This document shows, one piece after another, positions 43,492 to 54,240 of a stretch of 64,000 bases of DNA. The number at the start of each line of letters is the position of its first letter. The stretch's first letter is position 1. This DNA comes from Closterium sp. Naga37s-1 (lineage: Eukaryota > Streptophyta > Zygnematophyceae > Desmidiales > Closteriaceae). The stretch spans positions 374,001-438,000 of the forward strand of contig CANJKZ010000504.1 of assembly GCA_947471745.1 (NCBI GenBank), in the 5' to 3' direction. Both the position numbers and the translations under genes were made by a program. Below the pieces are notes generated by a model. The model did no database searches. It was not told the DNA's origin and saw nothing but the letters and a program-made list of their open reading frames with translations.

Positions 43492-46400
43492 AACTCCCCC
43501 TCTGGCTGCCAACCATCATCCCACATGCCATAGCTCAAGCATGCATCCTCAATTCACACTCATCCCAGCAAGCTTCATGCCCTTCCAATGCTCAGATTCA
43601 GCCAGGCGCTTGGTGAGAATGTCAGCCGCCTGCTGATGGGTCTTCACAATCTCCAGCCGCACCTCCTTGTCCAGGAGCCTCCTCACCCAGTGCCACTTAG
43701 GCCTGATGTGTTTGGTCAGCCCATGAAGACAAGCATTCTTCGCTAGCTTCACCGCCGACTCATTGTCACAGAAAATCACAGTCGGCTCCCTCTGACCAAC
43801 TCCAATCTCCTCCAACAAACGCCTCAGCCACACCACCTCCTTTGCCCCATGATGCAGGGCCATGTACTCTGTCTCACACGAGGACTGCCCCACCTCATTC
43901 TGCTTCTTACTGCGCCAGCTCACTGCACCACCTCCGAACAGGCACACATAGCCTCCAATGCTGGTGCCATCCGCTTTCACCGAGTTGAAGCTAGCGTCAG
44001 TGTAGCAGGTCAGGAGCATCTCCCCCTTGCTCAAATCAGCTGCACTCCTCTGCAGCCTCTGCCTCACAGCACTGTACTCCAAACCCACTGATGTCGTTGC
44101 ACTCACATAGCGGACCAACCTCTTGGCCGCTTCCAGCTGCTCATGACTGGGGCGTGAAACCACACTGGCAAGCCTGGATGTTGCAAAGGCAATGTCAGGC
44201 CGTGTGTGGTTAGCCGCATAGTTGAGTGCCCCAACCATGGAATGAAAAAGTTTCCTGTCACTCTCACCCACCACCTCCTCATCAGCACAGGGCTCCACAG
44301 TGAACCCCGAAGGCAGTGGGGTGGCTGGCTTTCCTCCATCTTGCAGCCCATACTTCTCAGCCAGCCCCTCACAATACTTTCTCTGGTGCAACCTCAACAC
44401 TCCCTTGTCAAGGTCCCTCTCCACATGCATCCCTAAATAGTACTTCACATCTCCCATCTTGGAGCACTTAAACTGCATCTCCAGCATCTCCTCCACATGC
44501 TCAATCATTGCAGATGACTCAGAGAAGAGCAGGATGTCATCCACATACACCAGGAGCATGAGAAACTGCTCCTTCTCCTGCAGCAGGAACAAGCTGTGAT
44601 CACACTCACTCTTCTTGAAACCCCCAGCCAGCAGAGTCTCCTCTAACTTGTGGTACCATGCACGAGGAGCCTGCTTCAGGCCATAGATGGCCTTCTTCAG
44701 CCTGCACACCCTGCCGCTCCCATCATCCAAACCCTCAGGCTGTAACATGTACAGCTCCTCCAGAATGATCCCATTGAGGAAGGTGGTGGTGATGTCCATC
44801 TGCTTCACCCGCCATCCACGGTTTGCTGCCATTGCCAATGACACCCGAAGTGTTGTGCCTTTCCCCACAGGAGCATAGAGCTCGTTGAAGTCCTTTCCCT
44901 TTGTCTGCTGAAACCCCTTAGCCACAAGCCTTGACTTGTAGCGGGTCAGCGCCCCATCAGGTCCGTACTTGTGCCTGAAAATCAGCTTGGAAGAAATGGC
45001 CTTCTTCCCAGGTGGCAGCTCACACAGCTCCCACGTCTCATTCTCTAGCAGAGAATCATACTCCTCCTTCACACTCTGCTTCCACTTTTCAGCATCGGGC
45101 CCGCTCAATGCCTCAGCTAGCGTCTTGGGCTCAGGGACGGCTGCCCAGTAGCAGTGTGCTATCTCATCCTCATCACACTGCTCAGCCACACTCCCAGCCC
45201 TTACCACCTTTGGCTTGCCACTGCTTGCATAGGTCAGCCTGTTAGGAGGGCGCACATCCCTCCTAGGACGGTCAGCCGTACGTCCGGCACCTTGTGGAGC
45301 ACCTTGCTCCTCCTGCTGCTGCGGCTGCTGCTGCTGTTGCTGCTGCTGCTGCTCCTCCACCTCAGGTTCTCCCCCATCCTCTGTCACCCCAGAGATCTCA
45401 TTCTCAGAGACAGAAACCTCCACTTGCCTTGAAGGCCGCTGCACCTCATCGGCCTCGACAATTAGCGGTGTCGTTGGAAGCTTCTGCTGCTGCTGCTGCT
45501 TCCACTCCTTGTAGTACAAGGACTCAAGGAACTTCACATCCCTTGACACAGTCAGCTGCTGGCTGGTCAAGTCCCAAATCAGCCAGCCCTTGTGATCCTT
45601 AGCAAGCCCCAAGTGCACACCCCATCTCCCAGAAGCTTCCAGTTTTCCCTCTTCTCCTTCGGTACATGAAACACCACCATGCAGCCATAAGTTCTCAGCA
45701 TGTTGACTGCAGGCGCACTCCCATACCACTTGGTGTAGGGGACCCATTGCTTGTCCCCCACAGTCGCCAGCACCCGGTTCTTCACAACAACGACCTGCCG
45801 CAGTGCTGTCACCCAAAACGGATCCGGCAGCCCTGCACGCCCAAGGAGAGTGCGAGCACCTTCCTGCAGGGTCCGGTTGAACCGCTCAGCCACGCCATTC
45901 TGCTGAGGGTTGTAAGGCACTGTGAGCTGATGCTGGATCCCCTTCCGCTTCAGCTCCTTCTCAAAATCAGCGCCGATGAACTCTCCTCCGTTGTCAGTGC
46001 GGATCACCTTCACCTTGTGTCCGCTTTCCCTTTGTGCTCTCGGCATCCACTCCTTAAGAACAGCCGCTGCCACCTCCCCCTTAGTCTTGAGAGGGTACAC
46101 CCACACCGCACGCGTGTGGTCGTCCACAATTGTCAAGAAGTAGCGGCTGCCCGAGAGAGAAAGGGCCCTCGTGGGGCCCACCACATCCATGTGCACTAGT
46201 GCAAGTGGTGCCTTGGCTGGTCCTGTGCTGCTGCTGAAGGGAAACTTCGTGAATTTGGTCTCAAGGCAGGTAGGGCAGCTCCCAATCTCCTTTGCTCCCC
46301 CCTTCACCTCCAGCCCCTTCAAGCACCCATCCTTTACCAACTTCTGCAGCATAGGAATGTTCACATGGCACAGCCTCTCATGCCACGTCTCCCAATCAGC

Positions 46401-46972
46401 CTCACCACTCCCAGATGAAGCCTTTGCCCATGCAGCTGTCGCATCCACACCAGCAAGCACCTCACCATGTGGCTGCTGTGGCTGCTGCACCTTCTTGACT
46501 GCATCCAGGGCCCCAGCAGTTGGTGCAGTCTCCTCTCCTCCCGCAGTTGCTTTAGCCGCTGCCGCTGCCTTTGCCGTTGCTGGTGGTTTCCCCTTCCAAG
46601 GGATGATGGGCAGCTGCCACAGGTCCTTGATGCAGCTGCTCTTCTCCTCCAAGTTCCACAGCAGCAACTTCCCAAGCTTTGCACGGCAGCTGGTTGGGCC
46701 GAAGGTAACTTCAGCCTTGCTCTTCTGCAGCCGGCGCACAGAAAGAAGGTTAGCGGACAAACCTTCAACCAACAGCACATTCCCAAGCCCCACAAGCTCT
46801 CCATTGGCTCCCATCACCTTAGCATTCCCAACACCAATCACAGGGAGCAAAGCACCTGAAGCGGCAGCCACAAAATTGATCTTCCCAGGAGGTTTTACCT
46901 CATCAAGCAAATCTGCCCGTGGGGTCATATGACTCGTGCAACCTGAATCGATCACCCAATGAGTGAGGGGTT
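42625..46972 (-). mobile_element. Copia-3, 3' half: protease to LTR, minus strand
   Basis: Read on the minus strand from 46972: protease (WVIDSGCTSHM, near 46950); a gag-pre-integrase region (WHERLCHVN, near 46390); integrase (MDVVGPTRAL near 46190, RTDNGGEF near 46000, QQNGVAERFNR near 45900); a Gln-rich linker near 45310; RT (YVDDILLF, near 44540); RNase H (YTDASFN near 44000, CDNESAV near 43770); then the stop, a purine tract (AGAGGGGGAGTT) and the LTR (42625-43491). The coding part has about one interruption. Its LTR, target duplication and part content complement the 5' half at 15641-17765. It joins Copia-2 RT sequence on its right, at the second inferred inversion breakpoint. Confidence 0.88.
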
Positions 46973-47309
46973 GCAGCTCACCCAGGTCTGTGCATGTGTG
47001 TCTCTTCTGTAGTTCCGACTTCACAAAGGTGAGTCCCTCAGTGTCAGCAGTGGCAAAGACCAAGTCGTCGACGTACATGAGGATGTAGAACGGTGGCAGA
47101 GAAGTGTCGGTGCGTAGAAACAGCGACGGGTCAGCAGTCAAAGGAGCAAACCCAAGAGCCGCAAGAGTCGTCCTCAGTGTGTCGTGCCACTCGCGAGGCA
47201 CCTGGCGGAGACCGTAGACTGGCCGCCGGAGGCTCCACTGGGTACCTGCAGGAAACGACCCAGTGAAGCAAGGTGGGCGGCGCAGCCAGATCTCCTCGTG
47301 CAGGTTGCC
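46973..47309 (-). mobile_element. Copia-2 fragment (early RT region), inverted
   Basis: On the minus strand it matches the Copia-2 RT part from HEEIWLRRPP to the TDLGEL segment (compare 29689-30016). It stops where Copia-3 protease sequence begins. Together with 17766-17922 it brackets one point in the Copia-2 RT region. On the right it abuts a second Copia-2 relative in the opposite orientation, so the region forms an imperfect inverted repeat with about 47760-48090. Confidence 0.8.
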
Positions 47310-49322
47310 GAGTGTCTTGCGGCCACTTTATCTCGTTTCGCATCCATGCTGCTTTGCCCTGAGGAAGACCCGGATGCACTTGACATCCCTATCCCGTGCT
47401 CTTATGCTGAGGCGATCGCGGGTGAGTATTCCTCTCAGTGGCAGACAGCCATGGACGCAGAGATGGCTTCCTGGAAGTCCACAGGCACCTACGTTGACGA
47501 TGTTCCTCCTCCTAAGGCGAACATAGTCGATGGCATGTGGATTTTCATAGTGAAGCGGTCGTCGCGTTCTCCGCCTGCCTTCAAGGCGCGTTACGTTGCT
47601 CGAGGCTTCAGTCAGAGACAGGGGGTCGACTTCTTCCAGACCTTCTCCCCCACCTTGAAGATGACTACTCTTTGGGTGCTGCTGCACGTTGCAACACAGC
47701 GTGACTACAAGCGGCACTCCCTTGACTTCTCCACAGCTTTCTTGCAGGGAAGCCTTCACGAGGAGATCTGGCTGCGCCGCCCACCTGGCTTAACTGGGTC
47801 GTTTCTTGCGGGTACCCAGTGGAGCCTCCGGCGGCCAGTCTACGGTCTCCGCCAGGCGCCCCGAGAATGGCACGACACACTGAGGACTACACTAGCAGCT
47901 CTTGGGTTTGCTCCTTCCTCTGCTGACCCGTCGCTGTTTCTACGCACCGACACTACCCTGCCGCCATTCTACGTGGTCGTGTACGTCGCGGACTTGGTTT
48001 TTGCTACTGGTGACACTGAGTTGCTGGCCCTGGTGAAGGCGGAGCTGCAGGAAAGACACACCTGCACTGAACTGGGTGAGCTGCGTAGCTATCTTGGCTT
48101 GCAGATCACCCGGGACAGAGCACGGCGCACCATCACCCTGACTCAGTCACACATGGTGCACCAGGTCCTTCGGCACTTTGGCTTCCAGTACTCCTCGCCA
48201 CAGCCCACTCCTCTGTCTACCGACCACTCACTTTCAGCTCCACCTTTGGACGAGTCCGTAGAGCTGAGTGGTCCATACCCAGAGCTTGTGGGTTGCCTCA
48301 TGTACCTGATGACGTGCACACGACCTGACCTCTCGTACCCTCTCAGCCTCCTGGCTCGCTACGTAGCTCCCGGTAGACACCGAAAGGTGCACTTTGATGC
48401 TGCGAAGAGGGTACTGCGTTATTTGTGCAGTACATCGGGCATGGGGCTCGTGCTTGGAGGACAGGGTCCAGTGGTACTGACAGGACACTCCGACGCTTCT
48501 TGGGCCGACAACCAGGCGATTCAACGTTCGTCACAGGGTTACACCTTCAGTCTTGGCTCTGGTTCTGTCTCATGGAGGTCCACTCGTTCTTCTTCTGTGC
48601 TTGGTTCCAGCTGTGAGGCCAAGATCTACGCTGGGGCCATGGCTGCACAAGAGCTACGCTCGCTGACCTACCTGCTGACTGACTTGGGGAGGTGGCCTCG
48701 TTCTCCTCCGGTTCTGTACGTCGACAACAAGGCCATGCTTCCCTTGTGTCGCGAGCAGAGACTGGAGCACAGAACGAAGCACATTGCTCTTTACTACTTT
48801 CTTGATCGAGAGCTGCAGCAGCGTGGTCAGCTTCGTCTTTCTTACGTGGCCTCTAGGGCCAACACTGCTGACGTCTTCACCAAGGCCCTCGGGTCTGGTG
48901 ATCTTCAGCGTTTTCGCACTGCTCTTGGGCTTCCGCCCGTTCTACCTCACCTGCTTGTCTCTTGATCTTAAACTTGTTGTACACTGATATCTATATTTAT
49001 ACCTGCATATTTCCTCTTGCTAGGTTGTGATCAGTGTACTGCCTTGCTATTATACCTCTGCATGTGAACTGGCCTTGTGGCCGCTTGCTTGTGCTCGGAT
49101 TGTGTAGTGTTCTTGAGATCCACCCTGCGCTTTACTTTGCTTTGCTCTATTGTCTTGCTTGACTGGTCTTGTGACCGTCTTGTTGTCCCCCACTTAGCCT
49201 ATGGGGGTGTGTCAAAGTATAATCTTACTTTTATGCTATAGTGGGGCACTCCTTATGGGGTACAGCACTTCTAGGGTTAGTACTTGTACCCCATCTCTTG
49301 CTAATCCAATCATTCCTGCACA
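47310..49322 (+). mobile_element. Copia-2b: 3' portion (RT, RNase H, LTR)
   Basis: A relative of Copia-2 with clear sequence differences. The open part covers RT (from about 47360, motif YVADLVFA near 47980) and RNase H (HSDASWAD near 48486) to the stop near 48965. A diverged 3' region and an LTR at 49210-49322 (113 bp) follow; the LTR starts TGTCAAAG and ends CCTGCACA. The purine tract CCTATGGGGG precedes the LTR as in Copia-2. The RT motif has Ala where Asp is usual for the family. 5' parts are absent. Older than the full Copia-2 element. Confidence 0.85.
49210..49322 (+). repeat. Copia-2b 3' LTR (113 bp)
   Basis: The LTR shares TGTCAAA at its start and TATGGGGTACA, TACTTGTACC and TTGCTA blocks with the 125-bp Copia-2 LTR, but is diverged and shorter. 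Confidence 0.75.
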
Positions 49323-49889
49323 GTTATTCGGACATCTTCCTCCTATCCTAGGTTTCTCATAAACCCAGGCTACTTCTGTTCTCAACACCTGGGCCCATCG
49401 TTCCACGTAAGCCTACTTCGCCCATACATCCCAACCACGAGTCAACTATTAGGCTGAGAAAAGCCCTTAGGATCTTTGCAGGACTAAACTCTGAGTAGGA
49501 ACAATGTAATAGGGGAAGCGTTTGATGATAAGTCTGTGAACCACCTTGCGCTGGTATGTGAGGGCAAAGTTGATTGATTAAAAACAAAGAGATACAGGCT
49601 TTTATAAGAGTACAAGGGAATATGAAGGGTTGTAACTAATAACTGTTTTGCTGTTGCTGTTGCGGTTCGGGCAACTGCTCAATAACGAGTCAGTTGTTTG
49701 TCCTTGCTGTCGCGCTGTACTTGTCAGGTCAAAGGTCGCTGACCTTTGACTTTCGCGTAACCTCTAGCAGTTGTTCAACCTCCGAGGTTTGACTCGTCGA
49801 TGCTTCGCAGTGTTTCGCTTCGTTTACGAGTTAGTGCTTCGACACGACAGAGGCGCTTAAATTACTTGTTTCCAACATCAACTACCAAG
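49323..49889. other. No gene seen; contains a perfect 10-bp-arm hairpin
   Basis: No convincing coding sequence. GTCAAAGGTC-GCT-GACCTTTGAC at 49728-49750 is a perfect inverted repeat. A TATAAAAG on the minus strand near 49595 (CTTTTATA on the plus strand) could be an LTR promoter remnant, but no LTR ends were found. Confidence 0.5.
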
Positions 49890-50034
49890 CCATTGCCCAC
49901 CATCGATGAGGCGCTTGCATCGGATCCGATCGTCGACCCCGAGCAAATTATGAGCCATCTGATTCGCCACCCGCAAAAGATCTCAGAGGATCGAATTCCT
50001 CGTTCGATGGAAGGACCGCACCCCTACAGAAGAC
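49890..50034 (+). mobile_element. Chromodomain remnant, left part (chromovirus fossil)
   Basis: Translations on the plus strand give residues typical of a chromovirus chromodomain (DPEQIMSHLIR and FLVRWKDRTPTED). The piece is interrupted by the hAT element at 50035, and related residues resume after it. Broken; a host chromodomain gene remnant is an alternative reading. Confidence 0.5.
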
Positions 50035-50247
50035 CAGGCCCCACGTTATCAGGGCAAAACATCCTGATTACCCTGAATTCAGGATGCCTCTATATATTTA
50101 CCCTGTCATTTCAGAATAGTGTCAATTTTAACCCTGATGTCACTGGATGTTTTTATCTGAAATGACCTGAACATTCAGGATGGCCGTAGTGTTCTTCCCT
50201 GTAGCGTCAGGATGAATGTCGAGGCCTGCCCTGACGCGTTTTTTTTT

Positions 50248-50285
50248 GTGGGGGGGGGGGGGGGGGGGGGGGGAGGAGGGGGGGA
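50248..50285 (+). repeat. Poly-G run in hAT 5' region
   Basis: About 24 consecutive G, then AGGAGG and more G, lie upstream of the transposase start. Length in the assembly may be unreliable. Confidence 0.9.
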
Positions 50286-50569
50286 GTGTTTCGTTTCGGG
50301 GGGAATTTTTTCCCCGGGGATTTTTGTCTCTGTTGGAATTTTCCCCCGTGTATGTTTTCCGCCTTCGCACGATCTCTTCCCCTTTACAGTTCTGTTCCGA
50401 TCCCCCGCAACACCAGCCAAGCCAATGCTATCACCAACCGCCAAGGCAACTCGTCCTGTGCCAGGCTAGCGCTAGCCGGGTCTCTCTCGCTGGAGTTCAG
50501 CACTCCATCCAACACCCTTCCAGTGTTGCTGTTAGAGTAGCAGCAGCATTGGTAGTGAAGCTCGGCTGG

Positions 50570-53500
50570 ATGATGGCAAACCAGGACGATGGCGCGGCGC
50601 CAGTATCACGGGGTCTAACCGGATTAGATTTCTTGCGTCCGGTTAGAGTTGTGTCCACCTTACCAACCGGTTCACCTGCAGCTGGTTCATCTCCCCCCGC
50701 CTATGCTAGTACGAACGGCACCAACGTTGTACCTCCTGGTGCGACACGCATCGGCCCTGCCGCTACTGCTAAGTTAAGTGCGACCAAGCACAAACAGTCG
50801 CGCTTGTCGTTCTCTCGCGATAGTCCCACGGAACCCACCGCACGTGTCCGCTTAGCGCCAGCTTTACCAGGACCATCGACCGTTCCTGCAGCAACTTCGT
50901 CCACCGAGGAACTGCGCGATGAGACTGAGGATAAATACCAGCAGGCGCTTATGAAGTACAAACAGGAATGGTCGACTGATTTCCCGTGGCTCGTGCTTTG
51001 TCAAACCTCTTTCAGTTTCCCATCAGTGAGGTGCACTTTGTGTATCAAGCACGCAGGACACGGCACAAACTACGGCGCTGCTGGCGAAGGTGCCGTAGAT
51101 GTCCAAACCCAGGCGTTCCGCACGCATCAAAGCTCCAGGAAGCACAAACGATCCGTCAAGAGATAGGCCCAGGCGGACAAGGCGGCTGAGAAGCAGCAGC
51201 GCATCATCGACTGCCCAAAGGCTGGAGACATCCAGCGTGTAAGGGTTATCGCTCTGCTGCAGACCCTGCTGTTCATCTGCAAATGTGATGCGCTGATTGA
51301 GATGTGGGTTCAATTAGTTCGCCACCTTGCAGAGCGAGGGACACCAGGCTTCCCCAAGAATGGCTACGGTGCTTATTACACCAGGTGAGCCGTTATTCAT
51401 CAGTAGCTGCTATACTCGAGAAAATTAGTACGGAGGTTGCTCACAACTATCCCACTGTTGCTAACCCTCAGTACCTTCTTTCCTTGGATGCAGATATGGG
51501 TTTGCCGAGCTCATCGCAAGCACTGCAGCATATCTCCGTGCTCGTCAGCAAGTCTGGTTGCAGTCTAGTCCATTCATCGGACTAACCTGTGACGAGAGTA
51601 CAGATCGTGTGCATGGCAAACACCAGATCGTGTTTGCCACGTTTCTCCGTGACTCTCGTGTAGTCACAGAGTTCATCGGTCTGCTGACGGTGGAGAAATG
51701 CGATGGCGCTTCATTGCTTTCCCTGTTGCTGACCCTCCTTGATTCTCTTGGAATCGACATGAGCAGGGTGGCCGGGATTAGCACGGATGGCGCAGGTGCG
51801 ATGATGGGTAGCACAAACGGCCTGGTGGCTCGGCTGCGTGTAATGGTCCCGCACCTCTTCTCCAGCCATTGCGTTGCACATCGGTGAGTAATACGTATTG
51901 CCTGTGTGTGTTGCATCTAGATGCCCATCACGTTGCGCAGAAAGTGTAAGGCAGGCAGGCGCTCACATGATCTAAAGCTCATGCCATTCCCCACCCTTTT
52001 TGTTTCCCCCATACTTACCTCTCCCCCCCCTTCCCTCCCTCCCCGCTCCAGACATGACGTTGATCTGCTCCATAGTCTCCATGTGGACGGGCAGCAACGG
52101 CCTGCAAAAACAGTCGATGCACATGCTCCTTCCTTCAACCAAACTTCCCCTTCTCTCGTGCCCACATCATGTCGTGTAGAGAGGCGCTGGCCGCCAAGGA
52201 CGCCGCCACTGAGCTGGGCCTAATTGACTATGTACTAAAGGAACTCGCGGAATACCTGGGAAGGTCGCAGCCCTCTCACAATGAGTTCCAAGAGCTGCAG
52301 GAGGTGTTCTGCAAGACCAACCTTGAACTGCAGGGGATTCACTCAGTCCGTTGGCTGAGCCGCGGCGATGCCATCACGCGCTTGGTGCGTGTGCTCCCTG
52401 CCGTCATTGTGCTCCTCTGGGAGTGGGATGACGACTTTTACCACATTGTAACTTCAGTGAAGTTCAATGTGTATCTGTATTACCTCGCCGATATGCTCAA
52501 CCTCCTCAACAACCTCAACCTGGAGTTTCAGAAGCAACAGGTGAGTAGCTTCCGTAAGGCTGAAACCCTTAGCACGGGGGTTTGTACGGTCCTTGTTGAA
52601 ACTGTCCCTTGTCATGTTGCAGGTCGACATGACATCGGTGCAGTCGACTGTGCGCCGCACCCTGATCATCATCCGTACGCGCTACATTGAGTGCAGCGAT
52701 GACCTCGGTGGCGGCCCACAGCTACATCTCGGGGCCTTCCTAGCCAGGCTCAGTGAGACTCGGGAAATCACTGTGGCAGGTGTGGACAAGGAGGGGGAGA
52801 AGCGACAACATACCTTTGAGCTGCACAAGGAGGTATTGACGGGCTACAGCAAGACACCGGATGACTTGCAGTCGTGCCTCGACGTTTGCCGCCGCCACGC
52901 CAAGTCGACGCTTACCCACCTCCAGAAGAGGCTGGGGGATCTCAAAAGCCTGAACGGTGTCCGGCTTTTTATGCCAGACACCTACCCTGAAGACAAGGAG
53001 GGACGCGCTGAGGAGTGCCTCGAGCACTTCGAGACTCTTGTTGACTTGTTCCATGCCCGCGAGCGAGCAAACATTCTCCCGGGTAAGCACAAGCTCCTAT
53101 GCCTTAACCCATTCTGTCCTATGCCCACACTTTGCCTTGGTATGTCCCTGTATTGTGTATGACCAGCAATCTGTCTTTTTCTGTCCCTGTATTCTGTATG
53201 ACCAGCAATCTGTCTTTTTCTGTCCTTGTATTCTGTATGACCAGCAATCTGTCTTTTTCTGTCCCTGTATTGTGTATGACCAGCAATCTGTCTTTTTCTG
53301 TCCCTGTATTGTGTATGACCAGCAATCTGTCTTTTTCTGTCACTGTTATGAGTGTAATGCGTGGCAGGTGTGGACAAGCGTGCTGCCAAAAAGGAACTGA
53401 GGAGATTCGTCCCTGTCCTTGCTGGCGCTCCCCGAGGCGAGCGCACCTTTCAACGCGGACTGGCGGCCATGCTGCGAACGAAGGACTGGGAGCGGAACTA

Positions 53501-53783
53501 CCCCAACCTCGTCCGCCTCTGGACAGCGGTGGCTGTCCTGCCGCTCAGCACCGTCGAGTGTGAGCGCGGCTTTAGCCACCAGAACGTGATTAAGTCCTGG
53601 CAGAGGACAAGCCTCTGTGATGCCAGGCTCAGTGACCTGATGTGCCTGAGCCTGGTTGAGTATGACATGGAATGGGGGAAAGTTGTGGATTTGTGGCGCA
53701 GCAGCAAGAAGAGGAGGCCTATAAAGAGAAGGGAGAGGCAGGGGAAGGCGGGGAAGGGGAATGTTTTGGAGGACGGATTCTGA
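50570..53783 (+). pseudogene. hAT transposase gene, five exons, one in-frame stop
   Basis: Exons 50570-51384, 51494-51883, 52180-52540, 52623-53082 and 53368-53783 join in phase with GT-AG borders to 814 codons including the final stop. ATG at 50570 or 50573 is the likely start; the frame is open further upstream through a poly-Gly run. Exon 1 has a TTF-type zinc-finger-like cluster (RCTLCIKHAGH, then FRTHQSSRKH). Exon 2 holds CDESTDRVHGKH and STDGAGAMMG with two catalytic Asp candidates, then SHCVAHR. Exon 5 holds the hAT dimerisation region (LPLSTVECERGFS) with the catalytic Glu candidate. The family is the ZNF862/DUF4371-like hAT group. A TAG at 51164-51166 interrupts exon 1 after SVKR; the frame reads on beyond it, so the copy is probably inactive unless it is read through. 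Intron 4 contains a 39-bp minisatellite. Confidence 0.8.
53143..53345 (+). repeat. 39-bp minisatellite in hAT intron 4, about five copies
   Basis: The unit contains GACCAGCAATCTGTC and TTTTTCTGTCCCTGTATT, with single-base variants (TTCTG or TTGTG). It has no unique spacers, so it is a minisatellite and not a CRISPR. It fills most of the intron and supplies pyrimidine-rich sequence upstream of the exon 5 acceptor. Confidence 0.92.
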
Positions 53784-54160
53784 ACATGGCAGCAGCAGCA
53801 GCGGTGACAGTGGGTTTAGTAGCAGCAGCGATGATGAGGTGGAGGGGTAAGAGGTGGTGTTGGAGTTAATTGAGTAGTAAAACACCGATTATAGTCTATA
53901 TGTGTGTGCTGCTCTGCTCTGATCTGCTCTGCTGCTCTGCTCAGCAGAGTCTGGTCTGGTCTGTCTGTGTGCTACTAAAATCTGAACCCTGAACACTTTT
54001 TTTTTTGCCCTGACAAGTCAGGATTAGTTTCTGCACATGCCCTGAACATTCAGGAAGGCTTTGAGAATTTGCCCTGACAAATCAGGGCAATTTTTAAGAT
54101 TCTAGAAAAGTGCCCTGAGGCCTCGGTCCCCCAAAACCTAGCACGGGCCCTGCTGAAGAC

Positions 54161-54240
54161 AGCTAAGTATTCATGGGAAAATATTGAGAACAGCCCTGTT
54201 CTCAATAGTCTATCGACCAAGCCGAGGATTATGCGATATA
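54161..54240 (+). mobile_element. Chromodomain remnant, right part
   Basis: Directly after the right hAT flank, plus-strand residues include YSWENIEN, compatible with the aromatic C-terminal part of a chromodomain. Short and broken; the assignment depends on the left part. Confidence 0.4.

Larger units (their letters stand above)
50035..54152 (+). mobile_element. hAT-superfamily DNA transposon (4.1 kb)
   Basis: Ends are set by the flanks: CAGAAGAC (50027-50034) on the left and CTGAAGAC (54153-54160) on the right agree at 7 of 8 bases, the length of a hAT target duplication. The termini CAGGCCCC... and the reverse complement of ...GGGCCCTG form short imperfect inverted repeats of the hAT CAGGG type. 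Subterminal regions are crowded with CCTGA/TCAGG motifs on both sides, including CCTGAACATTCAGGA at 50166-50180 and again at 54041-54055. A perfect TTGCCCTGA-CAAA-TCAGGGCAA hairpin lies at 54069-54090. The interior holds one spliced transposase gene. It is inserted in chromodomain-like sequence. Confidence 0.82.

Noticed and set aside
50216-50569. N-terminal extension of the hAT transposase through a poly-Gly run
   Set aside because: The frame is open but crosses a poly-G homopolymer of uncertain length; ATG at 50570 or 50573 is a simpler start.
53143-53345. Direct repeats that might suggest a CRISPR
   Set aside because: Copies are contiguous without unique spacers and lie in an intron of a eukaryotic transposase gene.
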